From contig JAVMKO010000002.1 in assembly GCA_032164245.1 (NCBI GenBank), forward strand, positions 183,092,920 to 183,156,919: a DNA stretch of 64,000 nt, read 5' to 3'. The notes under the pieces were generated by a model that was not told where the DNA came from, ran no database searches, and saw only the letters and a list, made by a program, of their open reading frames with translations. Below, piece after piece: positions 23,801 to 35,901 of this stretch (positions are counted from its first letter, which is position 1; every line of letters starts with the position of its first letter). The DNA comes from Sternotherus odoratus. Its lineage: Eukaryota > Chordata > Testudines > Kinosternidae. The translations under genes were made by a program, and so were the position numbers.

Positions 23801-24997
23801 CCACCGCCTCGTCTGGTGACTATGAGGATGAAGTAGCAAATTGCGGTTCATCCTGGTTAGGATCCCCCATGGGTGGTTCAATGGGGGACCCTTCACGAGA
23901 GTGAGAGTGCGGAGGAAGGTGACGTCCGAGACCCGAAGGACCTGGTACCGGTTCATCATCAGGTACATCTGATGGAGGCCTCGTAATTGTGGCAGACACA
24001 GGACCACGCGGCACCGAGGGCAGCGATGCGGACACAGACGGCGGGCCTTGCATCTGGTGGAAAGCCCACGGGGTCCAAAAAGGCCACTGCACTGGTCCCT
24101 GGCTGTGCTGAGACCATGGTGCCGTACGGTGTGAGGAACTGCAGTGCCGAGAATGGTGGCGGTCAGATGTATGGTGGTGGCTGCGACATGATCGGAGGAA
24201 TCCCACCTCGGTGCGGTGGCTTCGTCCGGAGCGGGAGGAACCGGCGTCGGAGTCGGAAGAGTTTTCCGAAGTTGGCCAAGGCGGTGCCGATCCTTCCGGT
24301 GCCGCGATGTGTTTCAGGAACATCGTTGGCTTGCCAGGGTGAGTCTGCGGTGCCGGTGGACGAGATTGTGGTACTCCGCAGGAGCCTGTACTATCGGTGC
24401 CGAGGAAACCCGCACCGAGGAAGTAGGAGCCGTTGCAGTAGAAGAGATAGCCGGTACCGAAGTGATCGTCATCGGAGGTATGATCAGGGTGAGGGACCTG
24501 GGTAACGGTACCGGAGCCGCAAACAGTGCCGCGGTCGCTAATGAAGATTGAGGCACAACCGGTACCAGTGGTAGAATCGGTGCCGGAGCGGCGTCACCCG
24601 CCATCTCGATCAGCTCTCGGGCTGCATCGAAGGTGTCCGGGGTCGACGGCATGGTGAAGTCCTGGAAGGCCTCGTGCGAAGCTACATCATCCTTTGATGC
24701 ATGAGCGCGCACCGAGGTAGACGCTATAGGCACTTGACGGGACTCATGAACGTGACCCGAAGTCTGCCGCGTCGAATAGGACTTCCCTTTTGACTTACGG
24801 GCCGGTGAGCGGCCTCTTTGCTTTTTGGCCGGCACCGGAGATTGGGATCGGTGCCGTCGCGGACTTACGGAGCGGCGCGAAGAGCGGTGCCGGTGCGCCT
24901 TCTCTTTCCTCGGTGCCGCGGGGCCCCGCACTGATGCTGGGGCACTTCTAACTGATGTGGATGGAGCATCTGCCTGGGGCTGAAGTGCCGACTCCAT
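23800..24997 (-). pseudogene. DIRS ORF1 (gag-like), frameshifted
   Basis: Two overlapping minus-strand frames (24314-24997 and 23820-24323) make one ORF1 split by a frameshift near 24320. The first is Ser/Arg/Pro/Lys-rich (RHRSSRRSVSPRRHRSQSP), typical of the basic nucleic-acid-binding N-terminus. The second is Ser/His/Pro-rich and ends SGLGRHLPPHSHSREGSP...FATSSS. It is equivalent to the relics at 2757-3200 and 32030-32422. Confidence 0.6.
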
Positions 24998-25000
24998 CAG

Positions 25001-25410
25001 GATTAGCTTCAGCCATTAATCTCTTTCTTTCTTTGTTCTTGGCTTAAAGCCCTTGCAAATGGAGCAGTGTTCTGATTGATGACTCTCACCGAGGCACTTT
25101 AAGCACTTGGTGTGAGGGTCACTGTTGGGCATAGGCTTCCCGCAGAGCTCGCAGTTTTTAAAGCCCGGCGCCCCAGGCATACCACGGATGCCGGGACGGA
25201 GGAACTAATTACTCTATTATAATCTAAATAAGAACAATAACAACTAACACGAACTATATACACTATCTATAAGAAGAACTATGCACATAAGTATTGGAGA
25301 GGATACCGCTGTAATAACAAGTACAAGGATTCCAGCAACCGTCATGGACGGGAAGAAGGATCTGAGCGGGGGGTGGGTCGGCAGGGGCATATATGTGTTG
25401 CCATAAGGGA
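25001..25410 (-). repeat. DIRS 5' untranslated region
   Basis: Between ORF1 and the terminal repeat. Contains the segment gcagtgttctgattgatgac...gaggcactttaagcacttgg (a Cys/His-rich coding remnant on the minus strand) and the block ccagcaaccgtcatggacgg plus gaagaaggatctgagcgggg, which recurs in altered form near 33340-33480. Confidence 0.45.
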
Positions 25411-25535
25411 GCCACTCCAGGGGTCGCCCCTGACGACCCTACGGGTACCGCTAGGGAAAACTTTCCGGGACCGTGCATGCGCGGTGCGCACACACACTTG
25501 TTGGAATGCACATGAGCAATCACTCGAAGAAGAAC

Positions 25536-26126
25536 TACCTTTACAAAAAACTGATCACGCTGCATCACAGGCAAGAAAGTGCCTTGCAAATCAGGACCTT
25601 AAATTAAATCAGAAAAGAGCAGTGAGGTGTCAGTTGGGCACCTTTTGAGCATTATATTTACATAAAGATATTTAGTTAGCATATTCAATTTTGAGAAGTA
25701 GGAAGATGTATTTGCTCAGTGACTGGTCAATTAATTCTGCATTTCAGAAAGGGATGGCATTAACTTTAAACCTCTAAAAATACACGCTTTTATGAAGTTG
25801 TTCCAAAAATGGATTATTCCCTTTTATGGAAAGGCTCCTCAGCCAAGTAGGAAAAAGATTAAGTGTTGAGTTTAATGCTGATGCAGCTATAATGCTGATC
25901 CTAAATGCTCTGAAATCTTGAACTGAATGTACAAAATAGACATATGGTTGCACAGCAGAGAAGTTTGCTTTCTTTATCTGTGTCCTCTACATTCATACTA
26001 AAAGTTGGGGGGGGGATTGGGGGGCGGCTGGGAAGAGACTAACCCATTTTTAAATTCACCAACAGAACAAACAACAGAAGAGTAAGCCACACATAAGTAT
26101 ACCACTAATCAGACATTTGTGTATAA
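25536..26126. other. Intron sequence, nothing recognised
   Basis: AT-rich intron with one G-rich run (about 26005-26030). No feature supported. Confidence 0.5.
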
Positions 26127-26698
26127 TTAAAGAGACAAGGTGGATGAAGTAATGTCTTTTATTGAACCACCTTCTGTTGTTGAGAAAGACATGCTTTTCA
26201 GCTTCAGAGAGCTCCTCCTCAGGTCTGGGAAATGTACTCAGAAAGTCACAGCTGAATAATACAAGGTGAAACAGATTGTTTAGCATGACTACTTAACACA
26301 TATTGTTAGGGGACCATTCAAGGTGAAGTGGCCTGTTAACTTCCCTCTGGGCAAAGAAGGGGGAGTGGGGCTTAGCATTTTATAGATTTGTAATAAGCCA
26401 TAAACCCAGTGTCTCTATTCAATGCATGAGCAAAATTATGAATTTAAGCGCTCCCAGGCTTATTTTTTGAATGTGTTGTGCGGGCTTCCTTTGAGGATAA
26501 GCACTGTGAGATCAGATATAAAGTGATTGCTTTTTGAAGTGTTCTATGTTTTTGTCCATCATTTTTTTGTGTGATTTCATTCGAAAGCATAGAGTGTCTC
26601 TCTTTCGCATCAGCAGAGGTTGGTCCAATAAAAGATATTACCTCACTCACCAATATCCTGGAACCAACATGGCTACAAACACCACTGCATACACACTC
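26127..26698. mobile_element. Penelope-like element of a second family, fold-back insertion C
   Basis: Bounded by an 8-bp duplication gtgtataa (26119-26126, 26699-26706). The left part is minus-oriented: 3'-region motif (rc of tctttt-attgaaccaccttctg), hammerhead-like segment, then relic body to about 26600. The right end is plus-oriented with ggttggtccaataaaagata and the tail tcctggaaccaacatggcta, caaacaccactgcatac. The paired inverted arms around 26140-26180 and 26615-26655 make it another inverted PLE insertion, different in sequence from copies A and B but with a similar tail (accaacatggctac versus actaacacggctgc). Confidence 0.7.
26190..26235 (-). ncRNA. Hammerhead-like core in second PLE family
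   Basis: On the minus strand CTGAGGA is followed by the stem-forming GGAGCTCTCTGAAGCT, then GAAA, AGCATGTC. This again gives the CUGANGA - stem II - GAAA order. Stem II is imperfect (gagct/agct with a 5-6 nt loop). Activity is doubtful. Confidence 0.35.
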
Positions 26699-26706
26699 GT
26701 GTATAA

Positions 26707-28249
26707 ATGTTGACTCAAATGTACCACAGGCATCAGCCTTCTGGAGAGCTTTTCAAGATTTATGGAAAATTGAACAGATCACTGAGAAAGGAGCTCTCAT
26801 ATACTGAGTAAAGTGGATTTCATTTTTAAAGATGGGCCATCTGAAAAGCAGTGTGAATCTATTTGGACTTCCAGAATTACAAGAAGGGAACAAGTATTGA
26901 CAAAAGTAGCATGGACTTTTCTACACTACAACCACACAATTTCTACACTACCATTTTTTAAAAATCTCCCACGGTTGTATTATTACTGGTCCAGCAACAG
27001 TGGGAATACTAGTGGAGACAGGACACAGACATTTTTACAACACACTAAGGTGCTAAGCTTGTAAAGTGTAGTGCACATTTATGACATACGATTCGGAATG
27101 ATGCTATATTTGTTATACATTGACAATATTAATCTATTAAGGAAATAAATAAACTCAAAATGTATTAGTTTTTCTTTAAAAAACAAACAAACAGCAGACA
27201 GCTATCTAATAGGTATGCAAATGTCCTCAAGGACAAAGACACCTCTCTTTGCCAGCATGGACCACCATATGTAGTACATCAGGATCATGGAAAGGGCTGT
27301 GATCCCTGCCTATTTTACTTTAGAACTGCAGGAGTCTGCCTACTTTTCTCTTCCTTCTCAGAGAAACTCATTTTAATAAAATAACCACTTTGCTTCCTCA
27401 ACAGTGAGAGAAACCATTAGTAACGGTAACTATAATTCAATTTACTGTTTACTTAAGAGGAAAGAAAGCAAATTTTTTTCTTTGGTACTCTGTGTAAATG
27501 CTGCTGCAATCTATACTACAAGAGATGAAGCACAAAGGCTACGGTGCCTGACAATAAGCTCACAGAGGCCATTGTTTTAGTAGGCTGCCCAGAAAAGGGC
27601 AGTGACTTTTGTTCTCCCAAAAATCAGTTCTCTCCCTCTCAAACTGCCCTACACATCCAAGTTTATCCCTTTGTCACTTCCATCATGTGGGGGTCTTTGC
27701 ATAGTCTTCATTCCGTTTTGGGGATGCACGTGTGTCATTGTTCATTCCAACACCATTCTTGGGGGAGCCTTCCTGTATAGAAAAAAATGTAATGTCTCCC
27801 TGCAATGTCACCACTGATATAACCAAAAATATATTTTATTTTAGCCATTCGGATTGGTTTATAGAAGCATATAAAATAATTTACTTCAGCTCCACAAATA
27901 ATGTCTACTGAAAAATCTAAATACAGGATTTCTTAGGGTTTTGTTTTTTTTAAAATCTAGCTTTACTTTTGGTCTGCCTGGTGGACATCTTGCTTTTGTA
28001 GTTATATGTTCATACATTTAATCTCCTCCCCACCCCTTTTTTTCCTGGAAGAAAGTATTTTTGTCCTTCGGTCTGTTTACCTCCCTTGCTTGGCTGATGC
28101 TTCCAACTGAAAGAGGTTAAGTTTCGTTTACAGTAAAAAGGATAGAACTTGCCTTCTATCCTTTTCCGTTTTAGGGAGTGGAGGAAGTCCAGGAATGAGA
28201 AGGGAAAAATGCTAATAAGGGGTTGATATTCCTGTTTCCTTAGAAAAGA
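26707..28249. other. Intron sequence, mostly unassigned
   Basis: AT-rich intron. A perfect 12-bp-arm hairpin AAAAGGATAGAA/TTCTATCCTTTT lies at 28136-28165. No gene. Confidence 0.5.
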
Positions 28250-30517
28250 TACCACTAAAAGAAGTGACAAAAGAGTCAGTATTTTAAAAATGAAAGCCAA
28301 TGAAGTAAACTGACTTGAAGTGTCACGAGAGGAGGTTTTGGAACTAATTGATAAACTTAACTGTAACAAGTCACCCGGACCAGACGGCATTCACCCAAGA
28401 GTTCTGAAAAAACTCAAAAGTGAAATTGCGGGACTATTAACTAGGGCAGGGGTCTCAAACATGCGGCCCGGGGGCCGCATGTGGCCCGCGAAGCCCTTCC
28501 CTGCGGCCCGCCAAGCTTCCTGTCGTCCCCTCCCCCATAGCAGTTTGCGGGAGGGAGGGGCCAGAAGCAGAGGCTTCTCTGCTGCCTGGCTGGGCCGCGC
28601 GTGTTTCTAGCTCTGGACTTCCTATATTGTTCTTGCTTTGTTTGCCAAACAGCTGTTGGTGGTGCTTAGTGCTTTCCAGGAGGGAATATGGAGCTGCGTG
28701 CTCAGAGGAGGAGGTGGGGCAGGGGTGGGACCTCTTGGAAGGGGTGGAGTGGGGGAGGAGCCGGGGCAGCGAGGGCAGGGTGTGTGTCAGTGGTGCGGCC
28801 CTTGGGCCAGTGCACTAGTCCTCATGGAAGGGGTGGAGTGGGGGCAGAGCCGGGGCAGCGAGGGTGTGTGTGTGTGTCAGTGGTGCGGCCCTCGGGCCAG
28901 TGCACTAGTCCTCATGCAGCCCTCATGGTCATTTGAGTTTGAGACCCCTGAACTAGGGTTTGTAACCTGTCCTTTAAATCAGCTTCTGTGCATAATGATT
29001 GGAAGATAGCTAATGTAACGCCAATATTTTAAAAGGGCTCTAGAGGTGATCCCGGCAATTACAGACCGGTAAGTCTAATGTCTGTATCAGGCAAATTAGT
29101 TGAAACAATAGTAAAGAATAAAATTGTCAGGCACATAGAAGAACATAAATTATTGGGCAAAGTCAAATGGTTTCTGTAAAGGGAAATCATGTCTTACTAA
29201 TCTATTAGAGTTCTTTGAAGGGGTCAACAAACATGTGGACAAGAGGGATCCAGTGGATGTACTGTACTTAGATTTCCAGAAAGCCTTTGACAAGGTCCCT
29301 CACCAAAAGCTCTTATGTAAATTAAGTTGCCATGGGATAAGAAGGAAGATACTTTCATGGATTGAGAACTGGTTAAAAGACAGGGAACAAAGGGTAGGAA
29401 TAAATGCTAAATTTTCTGAATGGAGAGGGGTAACTAGTCAGTCCTAGGACCAATCCTATTCAACTTATTCATACATGATTTGGAGGAAGGGGTAAACAGT
29501 GAGGTGGCAAAGTTTGCAGATGATACTAAACTGCTCAAAATAGTTAAGACCCAAGCAGACTGTGAAGAACTTCAAAAAGATCTCACAAAACTAAGTGATT
29601 GGGCAAAAAATGGCAAATGGAATTTAATGTGGATAAATGTAAAATAATGCACATTGGAAAAAATAACCCCAACTATATATACACAATATGATGGGGGCTA
29701 ATTTAGCTACAACTAATCAGGAAAAAGATCTTGGAGTCATCGTGGATAGTTCTCTAAAGACGTCCATGCAGTGTTCAGCGGCAGTCAAAAAAGCAAACAG
29801 GATGTTAGGAATCATTAAAAAAGGGATAGAGAATAAGACGGAGAATATCTTATTGCCCTTATACAAATCCATGGTGCGCCCACATCTTGAATACGGTGTA
29901 CAAATGTGGTCTTCTCATCTCAAAAAGGGTATATTGGCATTAGAAAAAGTTCAGAGAAGGGCAACTAAAATGATTAGGGGTTTGGAACGGGTCCCATATG
30001 AGGAGAGATTAAAGAGGCTAGGACTTTAGCTTGCAAAAGAGGAGAATAAGGGGGGATATGATAGAGGTATATAAAATTATGAGTGGTAAGGAGAAAGTGA
30101 ATAAGGAAAAGTTATTTACTTGTTCCCATAATATAAGAACTAGGGCCACCCAATGAAATTAGTGGGCAGCAGGTTTAAAACAAATAAAAGGAAGTTCTTC
30201 ACACAGCACAGACTCAACCTGTGGAACTCCTTGCCTGAGGAGGCTAGGACTATAACAGGGTTTAAAAGAGAACTGGATAAATTCATAGAGGTTAAGTTCA
30301 TTAATAGCTATATTAGCCAAGATGGGTAAGAAATAGTGTCCCTAGCCTCTGTTTGTCAGAGGGGGGTGATGGACGGCAGGAGAGAGATCACTTGATCATT
30401 ACCTGTTAGGTTCACTCACTCCGGGGCACCTGGCATTGGCCACTGTCGGTAGACAGGATACTGGGCTAGATGGACCGTTGGTCTGACCCAGTACGGCCTG
30501 TCTTATGTTCTTATGAC
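28250..30517 (+). mobile_element. CR1 LINE, 5'-truncated, interrupted by hAT
   Basis: Plus-strand CR1. SPGPDGIHPRVLKKLKSEI (28370-28430) begins the RT domain; a hAT interrupts it at 28447-28950. It resumes with RDPVDVLYLDFQKAFDKVPH (29235+), WIENWLKDREQRVGINAKFS, an intact FADDTKL near 29510-29535, VIVDSSLK/AAVKKANRMLG and PLYKSMVRPHLEYG (29688-30029). The 3' UTR ends tggaccgttggtctgaccca...gttcttatg, the CR1 3' tail, at about 30517. Frameshifts and a stop after RGVTSQS make it non-functional. It is the least decayed CR1 in the window. Confidence 0.92.
28447..28950. mobile_element. Non-autonomous hAT nested in CR1
   Basis: Ends CAGGGGTCTCAAACATGCGG and GAGTTTGAGACCCCTG with a perfect 8-bp duplication aactaggg (28439-28446, 28951-28958). 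The interior carries two about 89-bp tandem copies (about 28736-28824 and 28826-28915; each contains cagtggtgcggccc and gggccagtgcactagtcctc). No transposase. Post-dates the CR1. Confidence 0.95.
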
Positions 30518-30972
30518 TCAACACTGATCTGATATTTCAAACCCTCAGATTCAATAACTATTCAGAGTCAAGTTCAACAATCAACTTCATCTTAGTGGCC
30601 TTATTTTTCAGAAGTGAAGCACCAGTTGCCCATGAAACACCCTAATAAAAGTTGGACCACAATTTCTATTTAAAAACAAAGTCAAATATACAGAAAAATG
30701 TGTTTCCCAGTCCAGTGTAATCAGTGATTAGTCACTGCATCTATGTAACAAGGAGTAAGCCTTAATGATTTTAGTAAACCATATTGTATCTAATATACTA
30801 GCAAACACTAACCAGCCATTTTGACAATTTGATGCAAAGAAGATGCAGAAATATCTACCTTCTATGATATCATGGAAAAGCTGAAAGTTGCTGAATTCAT
30901 ATTTATTCTAGAAAATATAATTTAAACATTGGAAACCTGACGTTGTCTAAAGGAAACAGGAAATCAGGTAGA
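30518..30972. other. Intron sequence, nothing recognised
   Basis: AT-rich intron between the CR1 tail and the DIRS derivative. Confidence 0.5.
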
Positions 30973-31805
30973 AAAACGAGGTTACTTACCTGTAACTGTT
31001 GTTCTTCGAGATGTGTTGCTCATATCCATTCCAGTTAGGTGTGCACGCGCCACGGGCACAATTGTCGGAAGATTTTTCCCCTAGCAACAGGCTGGGTCGA
31101 CCGGGAGCCCCCTGGAGTGGCGCCGTTATGGTGCCGCATAAATACCCCTGGAACCCAGCCCCCACCTCAGTTCCTTCTTGCCGGCTAATCCGACAGTGGG
31201 GAAGGAGGGTGGGTTTGGAATGGATATGAGCAACACATCTCGAAGAACAACAGTTACAGGTAAGTAACCTCGTTTTCTTCTTCGAGTGATTGCTCATGCA
31301 GAGGACCCACTGGTCCGATGTAATGTCTGACCAGGCACAGAGGAAATGGGACAGACGATCGCGGAAAGGAGGATCCAGGTGTCCGACTGGTGCTCTGCCC
31401 CCGGGCACACCTTCAAAAGTTAGGCTTTGGGCCTTGGGGGGGTTTTGAGGGCTGCTGCTTGCCCGCCTGTCTAGATGAGGTGCGATGGCGGTTGCCACGC
31501 CCCCTTCGCTGAAAAGAGTCCTGGGGGGGCGAGGTGGGGGATAAAACCGCCTCCATGGGGGTTGGAAGGGCCGTCTCTGGGTGACCGGAGTATGCATGCC
31601 CAGAGTTTTGAGGGTCACCCTTTTGTCCTTGAAAGTTTGCAGGCGTGTATCGGTGGTTTGGGAGAAAAGACCGTCACCCTCAAAGGGGAGGTCTTGAATG
31701 GTGTGCTGCATCTCCGTGGGGAGATTGGAAGCCTGCAGCCACGCATTACGCCTGAGGGTGACACACCTAACTGGAATGCATATGAGCAATCACTCGAAGA
31801 AGAAC
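30973..31805 (-). mobile_element. Short DIRS derivative with large palindrome
   Basis: Outer ends carry the DIRS terminal motif inverted: gttcttcgagatgtgttgctc...ccagttaggtgtg at left, cacacctaactggaatg...tcgaagaagaac at right. Minus-strand coding pieces include RRNAWLQASNLPTEMQHTIQ, DLPFEGDGLFSQ and, further on, RLSHFLCAWSDITSDQWVL. These match the region before and at the start of DIRS RT. The left third is a perfect 61-bp inverted repeat (30973-31033/31216-31276) around a GC-rich centre. RT core, RNase H and recombinase are absent. Confidence 0.7.
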
Positions 31806-31915
31806 AAGGAATTTTCATTATTAGGATCAATGAGAAAGACAAGGTAGGTGAGATAGTATCTTTTATTGAACAAACCTCTGTTGATGGATTGTACAAACTA
31901 TCAAGCTCTTAATTT
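31806..31915 (-). mobile_element. Penelope-like element 3' fragment
   Basis: agaaagacaaggtaggtgag...tatcttttattgaacaaacctctgttgatg matches the pLTR segment seen inverted at 26127-26190. It is a fragment of the same second PLE family, starting right at the DIRS end. No TSD discernible. Confidence 0.5.
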
Positions 31916-32029
31916 ATATGACTACACTGGAGGCTTGAGAATGGACAATTGCATAGCCATCTTCAGTACAAAGTAGTTTGTATCACTGAAGTCTATTTTT
32001 TAATTATTTTAATGGCCAATTTTGCTGTC

Positions 32030-33560
32030 AGAGGAATGGGAGACTCCTAAATTTTATGCCAGGCAAATTACAATGATATCCTGTTCAAGCCTGGTGATAT
32101 GAGCTGCTAGACCTTTCTTCCTCATTAAGCTCTCTGTAAGATCACCAGGTACCAAAAGCCAAAATAAGTTGGGCGACTCTAAGAAGTCAGAGGTCCTAGT
32201 GAGAGGGGCTCCCAGAGACGCTGATGCCTGTAGAGCTCTACCAACCCAGGGGAGAGAAGGACCATGGTAAAAAGTGGTGCCAGCTGGGGAGGAGCCAGTT
32301 GGATGCCAAAGCTGGCCTGAATTAACAAGCCCAAGAAGGGAGAGTGTGGGCCTCCTGTGCCAAGGCAAAAAAAGCCCGACAGGAAATCTCCTTAGCCCCA
32401 AAGAGGAGGGAAGGGAAGACACACGAACCTGAGGGAGAGCCTACAGGCCAAGGAGGCCAGGACTGAAATCCCCACAGCTTCCACGAGGGGACCGAATCAA
32501 ATCTCCACCCTGAGGAGAGAGAGGAAGGGTCCCAAAGTTATGAAACCAAACCCAACAATTTAGCTCACTAATTAGACTATGTAGTGGGGTGGCTGCCCCA
32601 CTCCAGGTAAAAAGGGTTTAAAACAGCCCAAAAAAGGGTTGTGGCTGGGAGCAAGCAAGCTCCAGCTTGATTGAGCAGAGCAGTCACAGCTGTGGCTGGG
32701 TCAATTAGGGCCCAGCTGGCCCTGATAAAAAGAGCTCAGTTTGGTGAGAGAGTGTCTCCTCTGTATACAGAGGCAGACAGGCCTGGCTGCAACAGAAGCT
32801 AGACAGAGTACCCAGAGTGAAGCAGGGCTGGGGAAAGGCAAGAGGAGCTGGGGAAGCTCCAGCCTAGAAAACCCCCAGGCTGCAGGGCCTAGGAGAAGGC
32901 CCAACAAAGGGGTACTGGGTTGCAGGGGGCAGCCCATGGCTCTAGATGCAGAGGCAGCAGGCCAAACCCTCCTTGCCGGAGATGAGTGGCAATTATACTG
33001 CAGTCTGCCCCAGTTAATGGGGGCAAGTGGTGACTGGCAGTTGCCTAGACTGAGGCAAGGTGGGGATAGAGGGTGGGTGTTCCCCAGGGAGGGGAGACCC
33101 TAAGATCTGAGGGGGTACTGCAGGGGTGCAGCACCCAAGGGAAAAGGGCACCGGGGTCCAGGGAGGGACTCTGGGCCAGCAGCAAGTGGGACATCGGTCT
33201 GCAGAGGGCGCTTCGGAGGCTGGACAGCTAATTCCTGGACAGACCAGCAGGAGGCACCGCAGGGTGAGTGGCCGCCCTGCTACAGACTAAAACAACTGAG
33301 ACTACCTTTTTGAACTATTTACAAGGAAAAGCTGAAGAAGTCAGCAGAGCACTGAAACTCCATCCTAGACCACAAGCTGTAAGAAGAAACTAAAATGGTG
33401 GCGGTCTGGCAGTGCCTTTTATGATTTCAGTGAGGTACATGAGGAGACTGAGGGCACGTGTTACCAAACAGACACTCCAAGGGAAAAATTCTCTGGTCCT
33501 GGGCACATGAGCAACCAGAAATGCACTACACATAGAGACAAGCACTCGACGTTACAAAAT
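32030..33560 (-). mobile_element. DIRS relic split by an LTR insertion
   Basis: 33285-33560 resembles a degraded DIRS 5' end: catcctagaccacaagctgt with aagaagaaac, then tgagcaaccagaaatgcact...agcactcgac, compare the ends at 25430-25535. 32030-32574 encodes on the minus strand a Pro/Leu/Arg-rich ORF1-like stretch ending LAAHITRLEQD. The two halves are separated by the LTR at 32580-33284, whose target duplication shows they were once contiguous. Motif-level evidence only. Confidence 0.4.
32580..33284 (+). mobile_element. Solo-LTR-like element
   Basis: 705 bp from TGTAGTGGGGTGGCTGCCCC to GTGGCCGCCCTGCTACA with a perfect 5-bp duplication gacta (32575-32579, 33285-33289). TG...CA ends and a 5-bp TSD are the standard marks of an LTR-retroelement LTR. 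The ends are unusually long inverted repeats (about 14 bp, imperfect). The open frame at 32741-33103 is Gly/Arg/Gln-rich and not recognised. No internal retroelement sequence. Confidence 0.75.
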
Positions 33561-34167
33561 ATTAAATTAAAATAAACTGACTCTATTACAATTCAATATA
33601 ATACACAACTATTTCCATTAAATTACAAGTCCTGCCAAAACAACAAATCTTTCATTCAGGCTAGTGGGATTACTCCTTTTGCAATCAGATGTCAGGTAAT
33701 TTTTTAAGTCCTGACATTAAGGGTGGATGAGTATATTTTGTTCAGTCTGGTAAATTCATGACTGTAAGGCTTGTTCAACTCTTGCCTCTACTCTCATGGA
33801 ATGATGGCTCATTAATATGTTTGCTTTTATAATATCCAACATACAATGTACTGCAGAATATATTGGCCAACTTCAAATTCAACCAACTATCACAATGTTT
33901 TAAACTGCCTATTCATCAATGACATTAGCAACAGCAGTCCTCCTCCTACAAAAAAGGGATTGGTAACAAACTCCCACTTGATTCTGTGATGAAATTCAGA
34001 CATACAGCATCTGGGTAGTAAGCTGGGTAGTAAGCTGGTACCTAAGGTGTGAAGTTAGGCTAGCACTATCATGGATACTGAGACCTTTTGAAGCCCAAAC
34101 ATAGTACAAGCTATTTAACACTAAACATTAACACTCTGCAGATGTGAACTAGACTTTTCTCCTAAAG

Positions 34168-34425
34168 CAGGGGTTCTCAAACTGCATTACACCACGACCC
34201 CCTTCTGACAACAAAAATTACTACATGGCCCCAAGGGGACCAAACGTGAGTCTGCCCAAGCCTCGCCACCCTGTAATCTGAGCCCTGGATGGTGGAGCTT
34301 GGGCAACTTTGGCCCTGGGTGGTGGGGCTCAGGCTTCATATTCAGCCCCATGCTTCAGCAAGTCTAACGACAGCTCTGATGAACCTATTAAAAAAGGGTC
34401 CCGATCCACAGTTTGAGAACCGCTG
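34168..34425. mobile_element. Non-autonomous hAT element
   Basis: 258 bp with ends CAGGGGTTCTCAAACTGC and CAGTTTGAGAACCGCTG, and 8-bp duplications tcctaaag/tcttaaag (34160-34167, 34426-34433) matching at 7 of 8. Classic Charlie-like hAT structure. Confidence 0.9.
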
Positions 34426-34433
34426 TCTTAAAG

Positions 34434-35901
<1,468 letters not shown>

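Larger units (their letters stand above)
23400..25535 (-). mobile_element. DIRS-type retroelement, internally deleted and 3'-truncated
   Basis: Reading on the minus strand: inverted terminal repeat end at 25535 (GTTCTTCTTCGAGTGATTG), 5' UTR to about 25000, ORF1 (24997 down to about 23800), then a direct jump into RNase H-like coding sequence (about 23795-23400). The rest of ORF1 and the RT polymerase domain are missing at the junction. Nothing corresponding to the tyrosine recombinase or right terminal repeat follows. DIRS elements integrate by tyrosine recombinase rather than by DDE integrase. Confidence 0.8.

Noticed and set aside
28010..28390. 126-codon minus-strand frame
   Set aside because: Its right end is antisense to CR1 RT coding sequence and the rest has no domain character.
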